DNA from: an uncultured Fidelibacterota bacterium
GTDB lineage: Bacteria > Marinisomatota > Marinisomatia > Marinisomatales > UBA1611
Length of the DNA stretch: 25,656 nucleotides
Assembly: GCA_913043185.1 (NCBI GenBank)
Contig: CAJWMI010000017.1
Location: forward strand, 1 to 25,656
Direction: 5' to 3'
Shown here piece after piece: positions 1-7,489 of this stretch. The notes beneath the pieces were generated by a model. It searched no databases. It was not told the DNA's origin and saw only the letters and a list, made by a program, of their open reading frames with translations. A program made the translations under genes and the position numbers. Position 1 is the first letter of the stretch, and every line of letters starts with the position of its first letter.

Positions 1-2
1 TT

Positions 3-1376
3 ACATTGGTCATCTTTGGAATAGGATTTATGGAAGGGGCGATGAATAATTTTCTCCAAAGTACGGCTGTTATCTCTAGTGGTCATGTAAAAGTTGTTAC
101 GAAAGCCTATAAAAAAGAAAGCAACCAGCTTCCTAATGATCTTGCACTATTTGATATTGAAAATATTATTCAAACACTCATTGATATGTACCCGGATTAT
201 TTTTGGACACCTAGAATCACATTTGGCGGATTATTAGATGTACCTGATAAAAATGGTGAGACAAAAGAACAAGCTCCTGTTTTTGCGCTCGGAATTGATT
301 TCTTTTCAGAGAAATCTCGCCAAGTGGAAATATGGGAACTAGAAAAATGTCTAATAAGTGGACGCCTACCAAAAGATAGAGACGATGCACTGGTAAGTAC
401 AAAACTAGCTAAACAGTTAGGCATTGGATCTGGCAGTTCTATAACTCTGATAGGTTCGACTATGGATAATGCTTTTACTACATATAATTTTAATGTAGTT
501 GGAACATTTAATTTGTATAAGGGCCAAACAGATAGACAGATGATGCTGGTTGATATCTCTGGTGCAAGACAGGCTCTTGATATGGAAGATGCTGCATCAG
601 AAATATTAGGCTATCATAATTCTCTTTATTATCATGATGAGGAGGCAGTAACAATCCGTAAGCATTTTAATATAACATACAGTGATAGTATCGCCCAGAT
701 TCTAAGAAATGAAGAGTCGAAGGATATTCTATCATATATGAATGGGTGGAATGAAATTAATACAATTGAAAAAAGTAAGCTCCCTCAACAAAGATCAAAT
801 GCGCTATTTGACAATCAAATGTATGATAACTCTGAAGAATGGGGAGAGCTATCCGTTGAAGACCCTTCTATATATACCCCAACTATGGTTGCTCTAAGAG
901 ACGACAGTCAACTAGCAACCATGGTGGATTTTAGTAATGTAGCATTGGGGGTCATGGCAGGAATATTCCTGGTAATTGTTATGATCGTTTTGTGGAACAT
1001 GGGACTGATGAATGGACTTCGCCGCTATGGAGAGATTGGCCTTCGACTTGCAATAGGAGAGTCTAAGGGACAGGTTTATCGGTCGATGATAAGTGAGGCA
1101 GTTCTTATTGGTTTTGTAGGAACATTAATAGGAACAATTTTTGGTATATCTCTAACCTATTACGTCCAAGAGTTTGGCATAGACTATTCAGAGGCAATAA
1201 ACCAACTTTCAACCACAATGGTAATGCCTAATGTATTTTATGCCAAAGTAACACCAGAATTATATTATATAGGATTTATCCCTGGTGTTTTAGCAACAGT
1301 TTTAGGAACAATGCTCGCTGGTCTTGCTATTTATAAGCGAGAAATGTCACAATTGTTTAAGGAGCTTGAAACATGA
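3..1376 (+). CDS. LolC/LolE-type ABC transporter permease (FtsX/MacB family), 5' truncated by window edge
   Basis: Membrane subunit of an FtsX/MacB-superfamily ABC transporter of the kind that extracts lipoproteins or other substrates from the inner membrane. The frame is open from the first bases, and the first residues (LVIFGIGFMEGAMNNF) look like the end of transmembrane helix 1, so roughly the first 30 residues lie outside the window and the TTG at 6 is not the start. A long extracytoplasmic domain follows, up to about nt 915. The FtsX domain then has three hydrophobic segments (about nt 935-1005, 1090-1165 and 1265-1335), with the coupling motif RRYGEIGLRLAIG after the first. The stop overlaps the next gene as ATGA, and that gene is a LolA-like protein, which supports lipoprotein or lipid sorting. 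The ATPase partner is not in the window and may lie upstream. The exact substrate cannot be told. Confidence 0.88.
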   Translation, partial: TLVIFGIGFMEGAMNNFLQSTAVISSGHVKVVTKAYKKESNQLPNDLALFDIENIIQTLIDMYPDYFWTPRITFGGLLDVPDKNGETKEQAPVFALGIDFFSEKSRQVEIWELEKCLISGRLPKDRDDALVSTKLAKQLGIGSGSSITLIGSTMDNAFTTYNFNVVGTFNLYKGQTDRQMMLVDISGARQALDMEDAASEILGYHNSLYYHDEEAVTIRKHFNITYSDSIAQILRNEESKDILSYMNGWNEINTIEKSKLPQQRSNALFDNQMYDNSEEWGELSVEDPSIYTPTMVALRDDSQLATMVDFSNVALGVMAGIFLVIVMIVLWNMGLMNGLRRYGEIGLRLAIGESKGQVYRSMISEAVLIGFVGTLIGTIFGISLTYYVQEFGIDYSEAINQLSTTMVMPNVFYAKVTPELYYIGFIPGVLATVLGTMLAGLAIYKREMSQLFKELET

Positions 1377-2113
1377 GAAATATTCTGTTTTTATTTTTTC
1401 TGTTCTCTTTTTTACTTCCTCAGACTGACCGGATGAGTGCTGACGATATCATGAAAGCAATGGATGAAAATCTGAATGCAGAATCTAGAATAATCACCAG
1501 TAAAATGGTTGTCCGAGGCAGGCGTAGCAGTAGAACGATTGAGTCAAAAAACTGGGTAGTTGGTACAGATCTCGCCTTTACCGAATATCTATCCCCACCA
1601 AGAGAAGCAGGAACAAAAATGTTAAAACTCGGAGACAAGTTGTGGACATACTCTCCTCAGACTGACCGAGTTATCCAGATTTCTGGTCACATGCTCAGAC
1701 AGTCTGTAATGGGTTCTGATATGTCATACAACGATATGATGGAAGACCGGCCCATAGAAGAGCTTTATGACGCAACCATAGAAGGATCAGTCGAGATAGA
1801 TGGTAGAGACCACTGGATCATGGTACTAGATGCAAAAGTAAAAGGACTCTCTTATCCAAAAAGAAGGTCGTGGGTCGATAAAGAATACCTGCTGCCAATC
1901 AAAGAAGAGCTCTATGCTAAAAGTGGAAAACTTCTTAAAACTGCATCATTGCATGGGATTAAAAAGGTACAGGGACGGTGGTTCCCTTCCAAATTTGTTT
2001 ACAAAGATGAGCTAAAAAGAAATAGTAAAGGGACAGAGTGGATAATAGATAATATCGAGTTTAATAAAAAAATACCTGACTCTAGATTTTCAAAGGCTCT
2101 ACTTCGAAAGTAA
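1373..2113 (+). CDS. outer membrane lipoprotein-sorting protein (LolA-like fold)
   Basis: A 246-residue exported protein with a short N-terminal signal sequence (about residues 1-17, followed by QTDRMSADDIM). The body resembles the LolA-like outer-membrane lipoprotein-sorting family, periplasmic carriers with a half-barrel that holds acyl chains. Seen features are the region running from SKMVVRGRRSSRTIESKNWV through EYLSPPREAGTKML and GDKLWTYSPQTDRVIQI, and the SYNDMMEDRPIEELY segment. Such proteins are often encoded beside FtsX- or MMPL-type transporters, as here. Its ATG lies in the ATGA overlap with the permease stop, so the two are probably translationally coupled. AAGGAG ends 8 nt before the ATG, one of the few ribosome-binding-site-like sequences in the window, though it lies inside the upstream gene. 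The 3' end overlaps the convergent rlmD by 15 nt. Family is fairly sure; the cargo is unknown. Confidence 0.82.
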   Translation: MRNILFLFFLFSFLLPQTDRMSADDIMKAMDENLNAESRIITSKMVVRGRRSSRTIESKNWVVGTDLAFTEYLSPPREAGTKMLKLGDKLWTYSPQTDRVIQISGHMLRQSVMGSDMSYNDMMEDRPIEELYDATIEGSVEIDGRDHWIMVLDAKVKGLSYPKRRSWVDKEYLLPIKEELYAKSGKLLKTASLHGIKKVQGRWFPSKFVYKDELKRNSKGTEWIIDNIEFNKKIPDSRFSKALLRK

Positions 2114-3505
2114 CATAACCGTTTCAATATGTGGAGTATGTGGAAACATATCCACCATTACTGAATTTTTAATTTTATACCCGTTCTCAGTGAGGATCTG
2201 TGCATCTCGAGCCTGAGTAGTCGGATTGCAGGAAACATAAATAATTTTCTTGGCTTTTAATTTGTGCAAATAGCCTGACATATCTGGATGCATCCCTGCA
2301 CGTGGAGGATCAACAACAATCACATCCGGCTTTGGTACCTTTCTCGGTAATTGTCCGGTTTTAAAAAAAGTATCCAGATTTGCTTTTAAAAAATGTACAT
2401 TATCAATATTATTAATCACCGAATTTTTTTCTGCATTCTCCAACGATGATCTTATTACCTCAAACCCATAAACCTCTTTCGCATTTTTTGCTAAGTATAA
2501 CGCGATACTTCCAGTTCCACAATAGAGGTCATATACAACCTCTTTACCAGTTAGGCCTGCCGCCTTTACAACCTCACTATATAGCGTCTCACCCTGGTAT
2601 GTATTCGTCTGGAAAAATGAGTTGGCAGAAATTTCAAATGTTAATTCTCCGATTCTTTCTTCAATATATGAATTTCCAAAAATCAAATTCTCAAACTCCC
2701 CATAGGCAACATCCGCCTTGCGAGTGTTTACATTATTAACCATTGATGTTATTTCAGAGATTTCATCTAACAATCTATCAATTAATGGCGATAGTTTATT
2801 TATGTCATCGTATGCTGTTACAATATTTACCATTAGCTGATCCGTGTTTATCCCAAACCTGAGCATTAGGTGTCGCAAAAACCCCACATTGGTTTTTGGA
2901 TTATATGGTTTTAGATCTGGATGTTTTAAACATACTTCTTGTGCGACAGATAAAATTTTATTCCCGATTTCAGGCTGGATATGACACTCATCTATATTAA
3001 GAATTTTATCAAATCTTCCAGGGATATGTAGGCCCAAGGCAAAAGAGCTGTCTACGCCTTTTGGCTCTGACTCAAGCACCCAACGATTAGGAGAAAAAGT
3101 AAACTCCATTTTATTTCGATAGTTATATACGGGATCAGCGCCTTTTATTTCATTTAGTTTAAAATCAACAAACCCACCAAGCCTTTGAAATGCTTCTTCT
3201 ACTTGTTTTTCTTTTTCTTTTAATTGTTCTTTATAAGATAAGCTCTGAAGCTTGCTGCAGATCCAATAGTGTTTGCATTTGACCTTTATAGCATTTGGAG
3301 ACTCTTTAATAACGCTGGTTACCCTTGCCTCAGCATATCCTTTTTTCTTTTTATATATAAAAGCTTTAACAATCTGACCCGGGATAGCATTTTTTACAAA
3401 AATAACAAAGTTATCAATTTTAGCCAGGCCCATTCCTCCATATACCAACGATTCAATCTTTAGCTCAGCCTCTAATCCTTTTTTGATTGTTAAGGAATCA
3501 TTCAT
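2099..3505 (-). CDS. rlmD: 23S rRNA (uracil-C5)-methyltransferase, RlmD/RumA family, lacking the CGGC cluster motif
   Basis: SAM-dependent RNA m5U methyltransferase of the TrmA/RlmC/RlmD family, 468 residues. An N-terminal TRAM-like RNA-binding domain covers about residues 10-68. The catalytic domain has FQTN (298-301), the SAM-binding motif VYDLYCGTGSIALYLA (about 324-339), DPPRAG (399-404), the nucleophile Cys426 in YVSCNP and the general base Glu461 in HIETVMLL. Family members of this type hold a [4Fe-4S] cluster with C-x5-C-G-G-C plus a distant Cys. Here Cys77, Cys83 and Cys174 are present, but the CGGC has become CSKL, so one ligand is missing. The start overlaps the end of deoC by 8 nt (ATGAATGA), with no ribosome-binding site. 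It is last in the glmM-deoC-rlmD operon. RlmC or another m5U target is possible; the family is certain. Confidence 0.88.
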   Translation of the reverse strand: MNDSLTIKKGLEAELKIESLVYGGMGLAKIDNFVIFVKNAIPGQIVKAFIYKKKKGYAEARVTSVIKESPNAIKVKCKHYWICSKLQSLSYKEQLKEKEKQVEEAFQRLGGFVDFKLNEIKGADPVYNYRNKMEFTFSPNRWVLESEPKGVDSSFALGLHIPGRFDKILNIDECHIQPEIGNKILSVAQEVCLKHPDLKPYNPKTNVGFLRHLMLRFGINTDQLMVNIVTAYDDINKLSPLIDRLLDEISEITSMVNNVNTRKADVAYGEFENLIFGNSYIEERIGELTFEISANSFFQTNTYQGETLYSEVVKAAGLTGKEVVYDLYCGTGSIALYLAKNAKEVYGFEVIRSSLENAEKNSVINNIDNVHFLKANLDTFFKTGQLPRKVPKPDVIVVDPPRAGMHPDMSGYLHKLKAKKIIYVSCNPTTQARDAQILTENGYKIKNSVMVDMFPHTPHIETVMLLSK

Positions 3506-4145
3506 TTATTATAGAAATCGCATTACTTGTACCAATACGATTTGCTCCAGCTTTTACTAATACTTTTAAATCTGTTAGGGTTTTAATGCCGCCACTTGCT
3601 TTTATACCCATGTCAGAGCCAACCGTTTTACGAATTAGTTTAACATCCTCTTCTGTTGCACCCGAAAATGAAAAACCTGTAGATGTCTTGATAAAATCAG
3701 CACCAGCATTTACTGCAAGTTCTGAGACTATTTTTTTTTCTTTATCATTTAAAAGACAAGTTTCTATGATAACTTTTACAACGTTTCCATCTGCAGCATC
3801 TACTACCTTTTCTATTTCAGACTTTATAAATCTAGTGTCTCCCTCTTTAAGAGCAGAAATATTGACGACCATATCTAACTCTTCAGCTCCTAAATGAGTT
3901 AAATATCTTGATTCTGCAAATTTCATTTCCCGGGAATCAGCGCCTAAAGGAAATCCCACAACCGTACACACTTTTGGGTTTTCGCTATTTAATATTTCTG
4001 ATGCTAGTGGGACAAATACTGGATTTACACATACAGAAGCAAAATCATTATCCACAGCCTCTTTACATAAATTTTCTATATCTGATTTAGACGCAGTTTG
4101 ACTGAGGTTTGTATGATCAATATAGGTTGACACAGATTCGATCAT
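3498..4145 (-). CDS. deoC: deoxyribose-phosphate aldolase
   Basis: Class I aldolase that cleaves 2-deoxyribose 5-phosphate to glyceraldehyde 3-phosphate and acetaldehyde, the last step of deoxynucleoside catabolism in the cytoplasm. At 215 residues it is a normal short-form DeoC. Seen are the N-terminal DHTNL motif (10-14), Asp91 in EELDMVVN, the Schiff-base lysine Lys153 in GADFIKTSTGFS, and the relay lysine Lys182 in IKASGGIKT. The start ATG lies in an ATGA overlap with the glmM stop, and the stop overlaps rlmD by 8 nt, so all three are probably translated from one message. No other deo genes are adjacent, so the grouping with GlmM looks like operon convenience or a shared link to sugar-phosphate flux. 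Identification is secure. Confidence 0.95.
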   Translation of the reverse strand: MIESVSTYIDHTNLSQTASKSDIENLCKEAVDNDFASVCVNPVFVPLASEILNSENPKVCTVVGFPLGADSREMKFAESRYLTHLGAEELDMVVNISALKEGDTRFIKSEIEKVVDAADGNVVKVIIETCLLNDKEKKIVSELAVNAGADFIKTSTGFSFSGATEEDVKLIRKTVGSDMGIKASGGIKTLTDLKVLVKAGANRIGTSNAISIINE

Positions 4146-5482
4146 AAAAGACTTTTAACTTTAAATATTAAATCTTCCGCCTCTTTCTCTGAGGGGCCTT
4201 CAGCATATATCCTCATTATTGGTTCAGTGTTTGAGCTTCTAAGATGAACCCACTTGTCATCCCATATAAATTTTATCCCATCCATCGTATTTTTTTCTGT
4301 ATCAGAGAAAAGGTTGCTTACTTTATTTAAAAGTTGGTCTTTATCTAAACCCTCAATACTCACTTTATCCTTAACTATTTTATACTGGGGCAGTGTATTA
4401 TAAATCGAGCCGAGAGTTTTTGGAGATTGTGACATCCGGTTCAAAACCATTGTAGCTGCTACTAGAGAGTCCCTGCCTAGGTGACACTCTCTAAGAATGA
4501 CTCCGCCATTGCCCTCTCCACCAAATTTTGATCCAATATCATTCATTTTATTTACAACATTTATTTCACCAACGGCAGTGCGTTCAACGGAACAATTACT
4601 AGCATCAGCTAATTTATCTAAGGCTAACGATGTAGATAGATTGGTAACAAATGTTTCTTCTGATCTCATAGACTTTATATAACCATCTGCTGCGAGTACT
4701 AGAGTATACTCTTCACCAAGAGGTTTTCCACTTTCATCTACTACTGCAAGTCTATCAGCATCTGGATCTATTGCAAAACCCACATCAGCGTTTTGACTTG
4801 TCACATGTTTGGATAATTCTGAAAGATTTTCAGGTAGTGGTTCTGTGCCTCGAGTAAAGATACCATTAGGTTCACAGTTTAACCTTATAACCTCACAACC
4901 CAGTAGATCTAGCATTGCTGGCAATGCATGTGAGCCGGCACCATTAACAGCATCGATTACAACTTTAAATTTTCTTTCTCTGATTTTATCTAAACTGATA
5001 CATTTTAAAGAAGTACACTTAATTGTATGTTTATGGATTGCGTTTTTTTCTTCCCACATCATACCTTTTTCTATATCATCTGAATTATCAGGTATAAAAT
5101 TATCCGCATATTCAAAAAGTTTCTCACAATCCTTTAAATGGAAAAATGTACTGTCCTCTCTGACAAATTTTATTCCGTTCCATTCTATTGGATTATGGCT
5201 AGCGGTTATAATAAATCCACCGACTGCCTCAGTAGTATGCACCATGTACTGAATCGTTGGAGTCGGAACGATTCCACAATAAATTACTGTCCTACCTAGC
5301 CTGAGAAGTTCTTGTATCATTATTTCAATGATAGTCTCTCCAGAGACACGGCTATCTCTACCAGCATATATAACCCCCGGATTAAGACAATTATGCAGTG
5401 CGTTTGCGTACTGGATAATAGTATTTTCTGTTAGATCTTCTTTTACGAGACCTCGTATTCCGGATATACTTCTAATTAACAT
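4142..5482 (-). CDS. glmM: phosphoglucosamine mutase-like alpha-D-phosphohexomutase
   Basis: Phosphohexomutase of 446 residues that moves phosphate between C6 and C1 of a hexose or hexosamine phosphate. If GlmM, it makes glucosamine 1-phosphate for peptidoglycan and lipid A precursors. The four family signatures are present: phosphoserine loop TASHNP (Ser95), metal loop DPDADR (Asp239, Asp241, Asp243), sugar-binding GGEGNGG (321-327), and phosphate-binding RSSNTEP (415-421). The N-terminal SISGIRG is the form used by Bacteroidota proteins annotated GlmM. A phosphomannomutase/phosphoglucomutase role cannot be excluded from sequence alone. It is the first gene of an operon with deoC (ATGA overlap). 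The ATG has no Shine-Dalgarno sequence, and a TATAAT-like box lies about 24 nt upstream. A terminator 62 nt upstream separates it from rpsU. Confidence 0.85.
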   Translation of the reverse strand: MLIRSISGIRGLVKEDLTENTIIQYANALHNCLNPGVIYAGRDSRVSGETIIEIMIQELLRLGRTVIYCGIVPTPTIQYMVHTTEAVGGFIITASHNPIEWNGIKFVREDSTFFHLKDCEKLFEYADNFIPDNSDDIEKGMMWEEKNAIHKHTIKCTSLKCISLDKIRERKFKVVIDAVNGAGSHALPAMLDLLGCEVIRLNCEPNGIFTRGTEPLPENLSELSKHVTSQNADVGFAIDPDADRLAVVDESGKPLGEEYTLVLAADGYIKSMRSEETFVTNLSTSLALDKLADASNCSVERTAVGEINVVNKMNDIGSKFGGEGNGGVILRECHLGRDSLVAATMVLNRMSQSPKTLGSIYNTLPQYKIVKDKVSIEGLDKDQLLNKVSNLFSDTEKNTMDGIKFIWDDKWVHLRSSNTEPIMRIYAEGPSEKEAEDLIFKVKSLL

Positions 5483-5505
5483 TGCAAAAATCGTATCATA
5501 AAATA

Positions 5506-5534
5506 ATTATATATAGTGTTACCTAAACCAAGAA
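5506..5534 (-). promoter_or_regulatory. possible promoter of the glmM-deoC-rlmD operon
   Basis: On the minus strand a perfect TATAAT occurs at 5511-5506, inside TATATAATTA, 24 nt before the glmM ATG and downstream of the rpsU terminator, where a new promoter is expected. A 17-nt spacer leads back to TTCTTG, a poor -35 match. The box lies in very AT-rich sequence, so chance is a real possibility, and the organism's primary sigma factor may prefer other boxes. Confidence 0.3.
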
Positions 5535-5543
5535 TAGTAATGT

Positions 5544-5578
5544 GAAATAAAAAAGGGCTCGATCTAAGATGAGCCCTT
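5544..5578 (-). terminator. rho-independent terminator after rpsU
   Basis: Read on the minus strand, AAGGGCTC (5578-5571) and GAGCCCTT (5560-5553) form a perfect 8-bp stem around a 10-nt loop and run straight into TTTTATTT. It begins 25 nt after the rpsU stop codon. The plus strand has no T-run on the matching side, so it acts for minus-strand transcripts only. It separates rpsU from glmM. It is the only clear intrinsic terminator I found in the window. Confidence 0.88.
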
Positions 5579-5603
5579 CATACCTAATCGTTATAGAAAA
5601 CTG

Positions 5604-5870
5604 TTAACTGCGACCTTGTCTATTATTCGTTGGTCGCCTCGCCCTACGCCTTCTAGCAGCCCGTGGATTGTTTCTTAGAGCTTCAATTCTTGCCATTCTG
5701 GCCTTTCTCCTGGTAGCCTTCTTTCTGGCCTCTCGCTTTTCATCACTAGGCTTAATATAAAAAGATCTACTGCGAAGCTCTCTCAGTACTCCTGCCCGCT
5801 CCCATTTCTTTTTAAACCTTCGTAAGGCTCTTTCCAGAGATTCTTTGTCTCTTACTTGTATTTCTACCAC
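5604..5870 (-). CDS. rpsU: 30S ribosomal protein bS21
   Basis: Small-subunit protein bS21, which sits near the 3' end of 16S rRNA. The core from VEIQVRDKESLERALRRF through WERAGVLRELRSRSFY matches the family, followed by a long Arg/Ala-rich tail. The protein is 88 residues against about 64-71 in most bacteria. Start choice: an upstream in-frame GTG at 5879 lies inside the Shine-Dalgarno sequence itself and cannot be used well. The GTG at 5870 lies 8 nt after AGGAGG and makes the protein begin at the normal bS21 N-terminus. AGGAGGTGA (5884-5876) is a perfect 9-nt match to the usual 16S 3' end, whereas most other genes here have no such site. A terminator follows, and an inverted repeat and possible promoter precede it, so it probably has its own short transcript. 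Confidence 0.95.
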   Translation of the reverse strand: MVEIQVRDKESLERALRRFKKKWERAGVLRELRSRSFYIKPSDEKREARKKATRRKARMARIEALRNNPRAARRRRARRPTNNRQGRS

Positions 5871-5875
5871 TTGAT

Positions 5876-5884
5876 TCACCTCCT
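5876..5884 (-). promoter_or_regulatory. exceptionally strong Shine-Dalgarno sequence of rpsU
   Basis: AGGAGGTGA on the minus strand is complementary over 9 nt to the canonical anti-Shine-Dalgarno end of 16S rRNA. It lies 8 nt before the GTG at 5870. It fixes the start of rpsU and stands out because most other starts in the window lack any such motif. A partly self-complementary CCTTTAGG lies immediately upstream and might weakly mask it. Confidence 0.9.
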
Positions 5885-5902
5885 AAAGGATTTTTGTGGT
5901 AT

Positions 5903-5947
5903 ATTAAAATTGCCGCGAATTTTAATCGTGCATCAGTTTAGATACAA
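5903..5947 (-). promoter_or_regulatory. rpsU leader: inverted repeat overlapping a possible promoter
   Basis: In the 80-nt gap between rsmA and rpsU, ATTAAAATT (5926-5918) and AATTTTAAT (5911-5903) form a perfect 9-bp inverted repeat around CGCGGC. On the same strand TTGTAT (5947-5942) and TAAAAT (5924-5919) are 17 nt apart, like a sigma-70 promoter with a weak -35. The -10-like box lies inside the repeat. No T-run follows the hairpin, so it is not a normal terminator of rsmA. It could be an operator, an mRNA structure, or AT-rich coincidence. Confidence 0.35.
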
Positions 5948-5950
5948 GGA

Positions 5951-6718
5951 TTAAACCAATGAGGCAAACTCCTGTACCGTTAACGTCTCGGGCCTCCTTG
6001 AAAAATTTATTTTTTCTTTCACTTGATCAGAAATATCCCAACTGCCAAGTGAATTTCTTAACATTTTTCTCCTTTGATTGAATGCGGCTCTAACTAATTT
6101 ATTAAATATAATATATTTATGATCTTCAATGAGCGCCTTTCTTTTTTTCGTAAACCGTATGAATGCTGAGTCTACTTTTGGCTTAGGTATAAATACTGTT
6201 GGAGGGATTGTAAAACAATAATCAACATCTAAATAGGCACCGACTACCACTGTCAATCGACTATATTCTTTGGTCCCTACTTTTGCGATTAATCGATGTG
6301 CCACCTCTTTTTGGACCATAATAAATGCGTCAGACCAATAATCAAGTTGTTCTATTAACCAAAATATTATCTGGGAAGTAATATTATAGGGTATATTGCC
6401 TATTACTCTTACTGGATTATCAATGTCTAAATCATAAATATTAGTTTTTAATATATCTTTATTAACAACTTTTAATTTTTTTAACCGTCTTGAATTATTC
6501 AGTTTATTAACGAGCACCGGATCAATTTCAATAGAAACCATTTTTTTTACTTCGGGTAGAATTATTTTCGTTAGCACTCCTTCACCAGGGCCAATTTCTA
6601 AAATATTATCAGAGTCTATTGGGCCTATTGTCCGATATATTTTTTTAACAATATTTGGGTCTATTAAAAAATTCTGTCCCCATTTTTTCCTAAAAGAATG
6701 TGTCTCTTTGTTAATCAA
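5951..6718 (-). CDS. rsmA: 16S rRNA dimethyladenosine transferase RsmA/KsgA
   Basis: Dimethylates the two adjacent adenines in the 3'-terminal hairpin of 16S rRNA late in small-subunit assembly. The protein is 255 residues. Seen are the N-terminal KKWGQNFLIDPNIV, the SAM loop LEIGPGEGVLT (Gly43, Gly45, Gly47), Glu64 or Asp66 in SIEID, the catalytic NIPYN (108-112), and FIPKPKVDSAF in the target-adenine region. The only available start is TTG at 6718: the same frame has a stop at 6733-6731 and only ATA, TTT, TCT and GGT between. There is no ribosome-binding site. It lies 12 nt after tatD in a holB-metG-tatD-rsmA run, an order with a counterpart in Bacillus. Its product acts on the same 16S 3' region near bS21, encoded next. 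Confidence 0.96.
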   Translation of the reverse strand: MINKETHSFRKKWGQNFLIDPNIVKKIYRTIGPIDSDNILEIGPGEGVLTKIILPEVKKMVSIEIDPVLVNKLNNSRRLKKLKVVNKDILKTNIYDLDIDNPVRVIGNIPYNITSQIIFWLIEQLDYWSDAFIMVQKEVAHRLIAKVGTKEYSRLTVVVGAYLDVDYCFTIPPTVFIPKPKVDSAFIRFTKKRKALIEDHKYIIFNKLVRAAFNQRRKMLRNSLGSWDISDQVKEKINFSRRPETLTVQEFASLV

Positions 6719-6730
6719 ACCAGAAAATAT

Positions 6731-7489
6731 TTATGATAGATTAAAAAGTGTTTTTGCATTTTTTGTTGTAATAGTAGATATGTTTTTAATATCAGAACTA
6801 AAAATTTCAGCTAGTTTTTCTGCAACATATCTTGTTCTACCAGGTTCATTAGTTTTACCTCTAAATGGCACAGGACTTAGAAAAGGTGAATCGGTTTCTA
6901 CTAATAATCTATCTAATGGTAATTTCTTGGCTACCTTTGGTAGATGACTATTCTTAAAGGTTAAATTCCCAGAAAAAGATATATAAAAACCCATATCAAT
7001 TAATTTCATTGCGACTTCATAAGAACTGGAAAAACAATGGGCGACTCCTTTTACATTTGAAAAATCTGATAATATATTAATAATATCCTCATCTGCTTCT
7101 CGATTATGAAACACAATTGGTTTATTGATTTCTTGAGCAAGTTGAAGCTGATCTTTAAATATAATTTTTTGACTATGTGGATTAGAAATATTTCTAAAAT
7201 AGTCTAGGCCCATTTCTCCAACGGCAACAATTTTTTCATTTGCTAAAAGATCCCTAAGTTTATTTATATAATTGTTTTCAGCTTTTTCAGCATCGTGAGG
7301 ATGTATTCCGGCTGTTGAATAAATATTTTCGTATTGCTGGGTCAGATTAAAACTTTCAATAGAATCACTTAAATCTGTGCCTACACATATAAATGTTGTA
7401 ACACCTAATTCCTGGGCACGGTTTAAAACACCATCTAAATCTTTTAATAATTCATCAAAATAAAGGTGGCAATGAGTATCAACTAACAT
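6731..7489 (-). CDS. tatD: TatD family metal-dependent hydrolase (DNase)
   Basis: Cytoplasmic TIM-barrel hydrolase of the TatD family, members of which are metal-dependent 3'-5' exonucleases. It has 252 residues, which is normal. Metal ligands are visible: His6 and His8 in DTHCHL, Glu92 in GEMGLDYFR, His128 in VFHNREAD, His151 in AHCFSSS, and Asp200 in VETDSPFLSP. The start ATG shares a base with the metG stop (TAATG), so translation is probably coupled. In many bacteria tatD sits directly after metG, as here. The natural substrate (DNA repair ends, RNA, or D-aminoacyl-tRNA) is not set by the sequence. Confidence 0.95.
   Translation of the reverse strand: MLVDTHCHLYFDELLKDLDGVLNRAQELGVTTFICVGTDLSDSIESFNLTQQYENIYSTAGIHPHDAEKAENNYINKLRDLLANEKIVAVGEMGLDYFRNISNPHSQKIIFKDQLQLAQEINKPIVFHNREADEDIINILSDFSNVKGVAHCFSSSYEVAMKLIDMGFYISFSGNLTFKNSHLPKVAKKLPLDRLLVETDSPFLSPVPFRGKTNEPGRTRYVAEKLAEIFSSDIKNISTITTKNAKTLFNLS

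Noticed and set aside
2446..2739. 97-codon plus-strand frame antisense to rlmD
   Set aside because: Low-complexity translation and no start context; it is a shadow of a gene with clear catalytic motifs on the other strand.
3487..3897. 136-codon plus-strand frame antisense to deoC
   Set aside because: The minus strand encodes the full DeoC active site here; the opposite frame is an artefact of codon bias.
4809..5252. 147-codon plus-strand frame antisense to glmM
   Set aside because: It mirrors conserved mutase motifs on the minus strand and resembles no family I recognise.
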